A DNA stretch of 64,000 nucleotides from Physella acuta (taxonomy: Eukaryota > Mollusca > Gastropoda > Physidae). Of this stretch, positions 63,680 to 64,000 are shown piece after piece (the first letter of the stretch is position 1; each line of letters opens with the position of its first letter). The translations under genes were made by a program, and so were the position numbers. The notes beneath the pieces are model-generated. The model had not been told where the DNA came from. It made no database searches and saw nothing but the letters and a program-made list of their open reading frames with translations. The stretch covers positions 215,001 to 279,000 of the forward strand of contig NW_026731616.1 in assembly GCF_028476545.1 (NCBI RefSeq), in the 5' to 3' direction.

Positions 63680-64000
63680 CTTTTTTTATTTATTTAAAAC
63701 ATAAGAAATTATTGTTAATTGTTATTATAATTTACAAAGGCCAGTTTAAATGGGCTAATGTTGCCTTGAAATGTATTATATTTATCAATACAAGAAAAAA
63801 CAACAAATAATGATTTTATTTTATGTGAGATTAACCATAAACATGGAAAACATAAAGTTTAATTTTGTTAGGGTTGGGTGGGTGATGGTTGGGTGCTGGG
63901 CATGTCAACTCATTCCGCCTGGGAAATTATCTCTCTCAGGTAAATGTGAAATTTTATGATTTACAAGTGCAAGTTTTTATACGGCTCCATTTTACCTCTG
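63680..64000 (+). repeat. Dispersed repeat (copy of 28785-29115), runs off the window
   Basis: Collinear with 28785-29115 to the last base, so the element extends past 64000. Confidence 0.85.

Overview
The window looks like repeat-rich, intron-rich DNA of an invertebrate, most likely a mollusc and plausibly a gastropod. The grounds are small spliced genes with TATA boxes and GT-AG introns, tRNA-derived SINEs sharing a conserved 3' core I associate with molluscan and other metazoan SINEs, hAT relics with 8-bp duplications, dispersed repeats carrying the GGGAGATAA motif frequent in mollusc DNA, and a large Polinton. This assignment is inference. Most of the window is mobile or tandemly repeated DNA.

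Left part (1-31 kb). Two paralogous three-exon genes on the minus strand (2630-5938 and 7750-11501) encode secreted peptides of 76 and 77 residues. Both have a signal peptide and eight cysteines in identical spacing. A third, orphan signal-peptide exon lies at 30567-30617. Exon 2 of each gene borders a long minisatellite that starts at the splice donor. At 19.7 kb an exon resembling mitochondrial ribosomal protein uL18m (MRPL18) is squeezed between a 34-bp array in the intron and an 89-bp array made from its own coding sequence. Around these lie SINEs, foldback elements, G-tract hAT MITEs, a truncated tRNA-His, a broken terminal fragment of a Polinton (15.2 kb) and an internally deleted LINE (24.0-26.6 kb, minus strand) that keeps a full ORF1.

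Centre (32-52 kb). A second, 5'-truncated copy of the LINE (32.5-34.4 kb) sits in a dispersed repeat whose empty counterpart is at 15.1 kb. Then comes a 15,672-bp Polinton/Maverick (35725-51396) with a TACGAA target duplication and ~1.65-kb terminal inverted repeats. All its genes lie on the plus strand: protein-primed DNA polymerase B with zinc fingers and spliced leader exons, packaging ATPase, chromodomain integrase, membrane protein, minor and major capsid proteins, adenain-like protease, and several small proteins. It looks whole and young. It sits between two outer inverted repeats (34.75-35.04 and 51.64-51.94 kb), about 0.2 kb downstream of a TATA-driven signal-peptide-like exon.

Right part (52-64 kb). 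No intact host gene is recognised. It holds a complete 216-bp hAT MITE, a decayed hAT transposase on the minus strand (56.4-57.2 kb) within a dispersed repeat family, a 1.83-kb hAT element with a decayed BED/hAT transposase and a perfect 8-bp duplication (59331-61160), a nested hAT MITE (61221-61552), SINEs and AT-rich filler.

Limits: exon and protein assignments come from reading splice signals, reading frames and motifs by eye. No database search was possible, so family names rest on recalled motifs.
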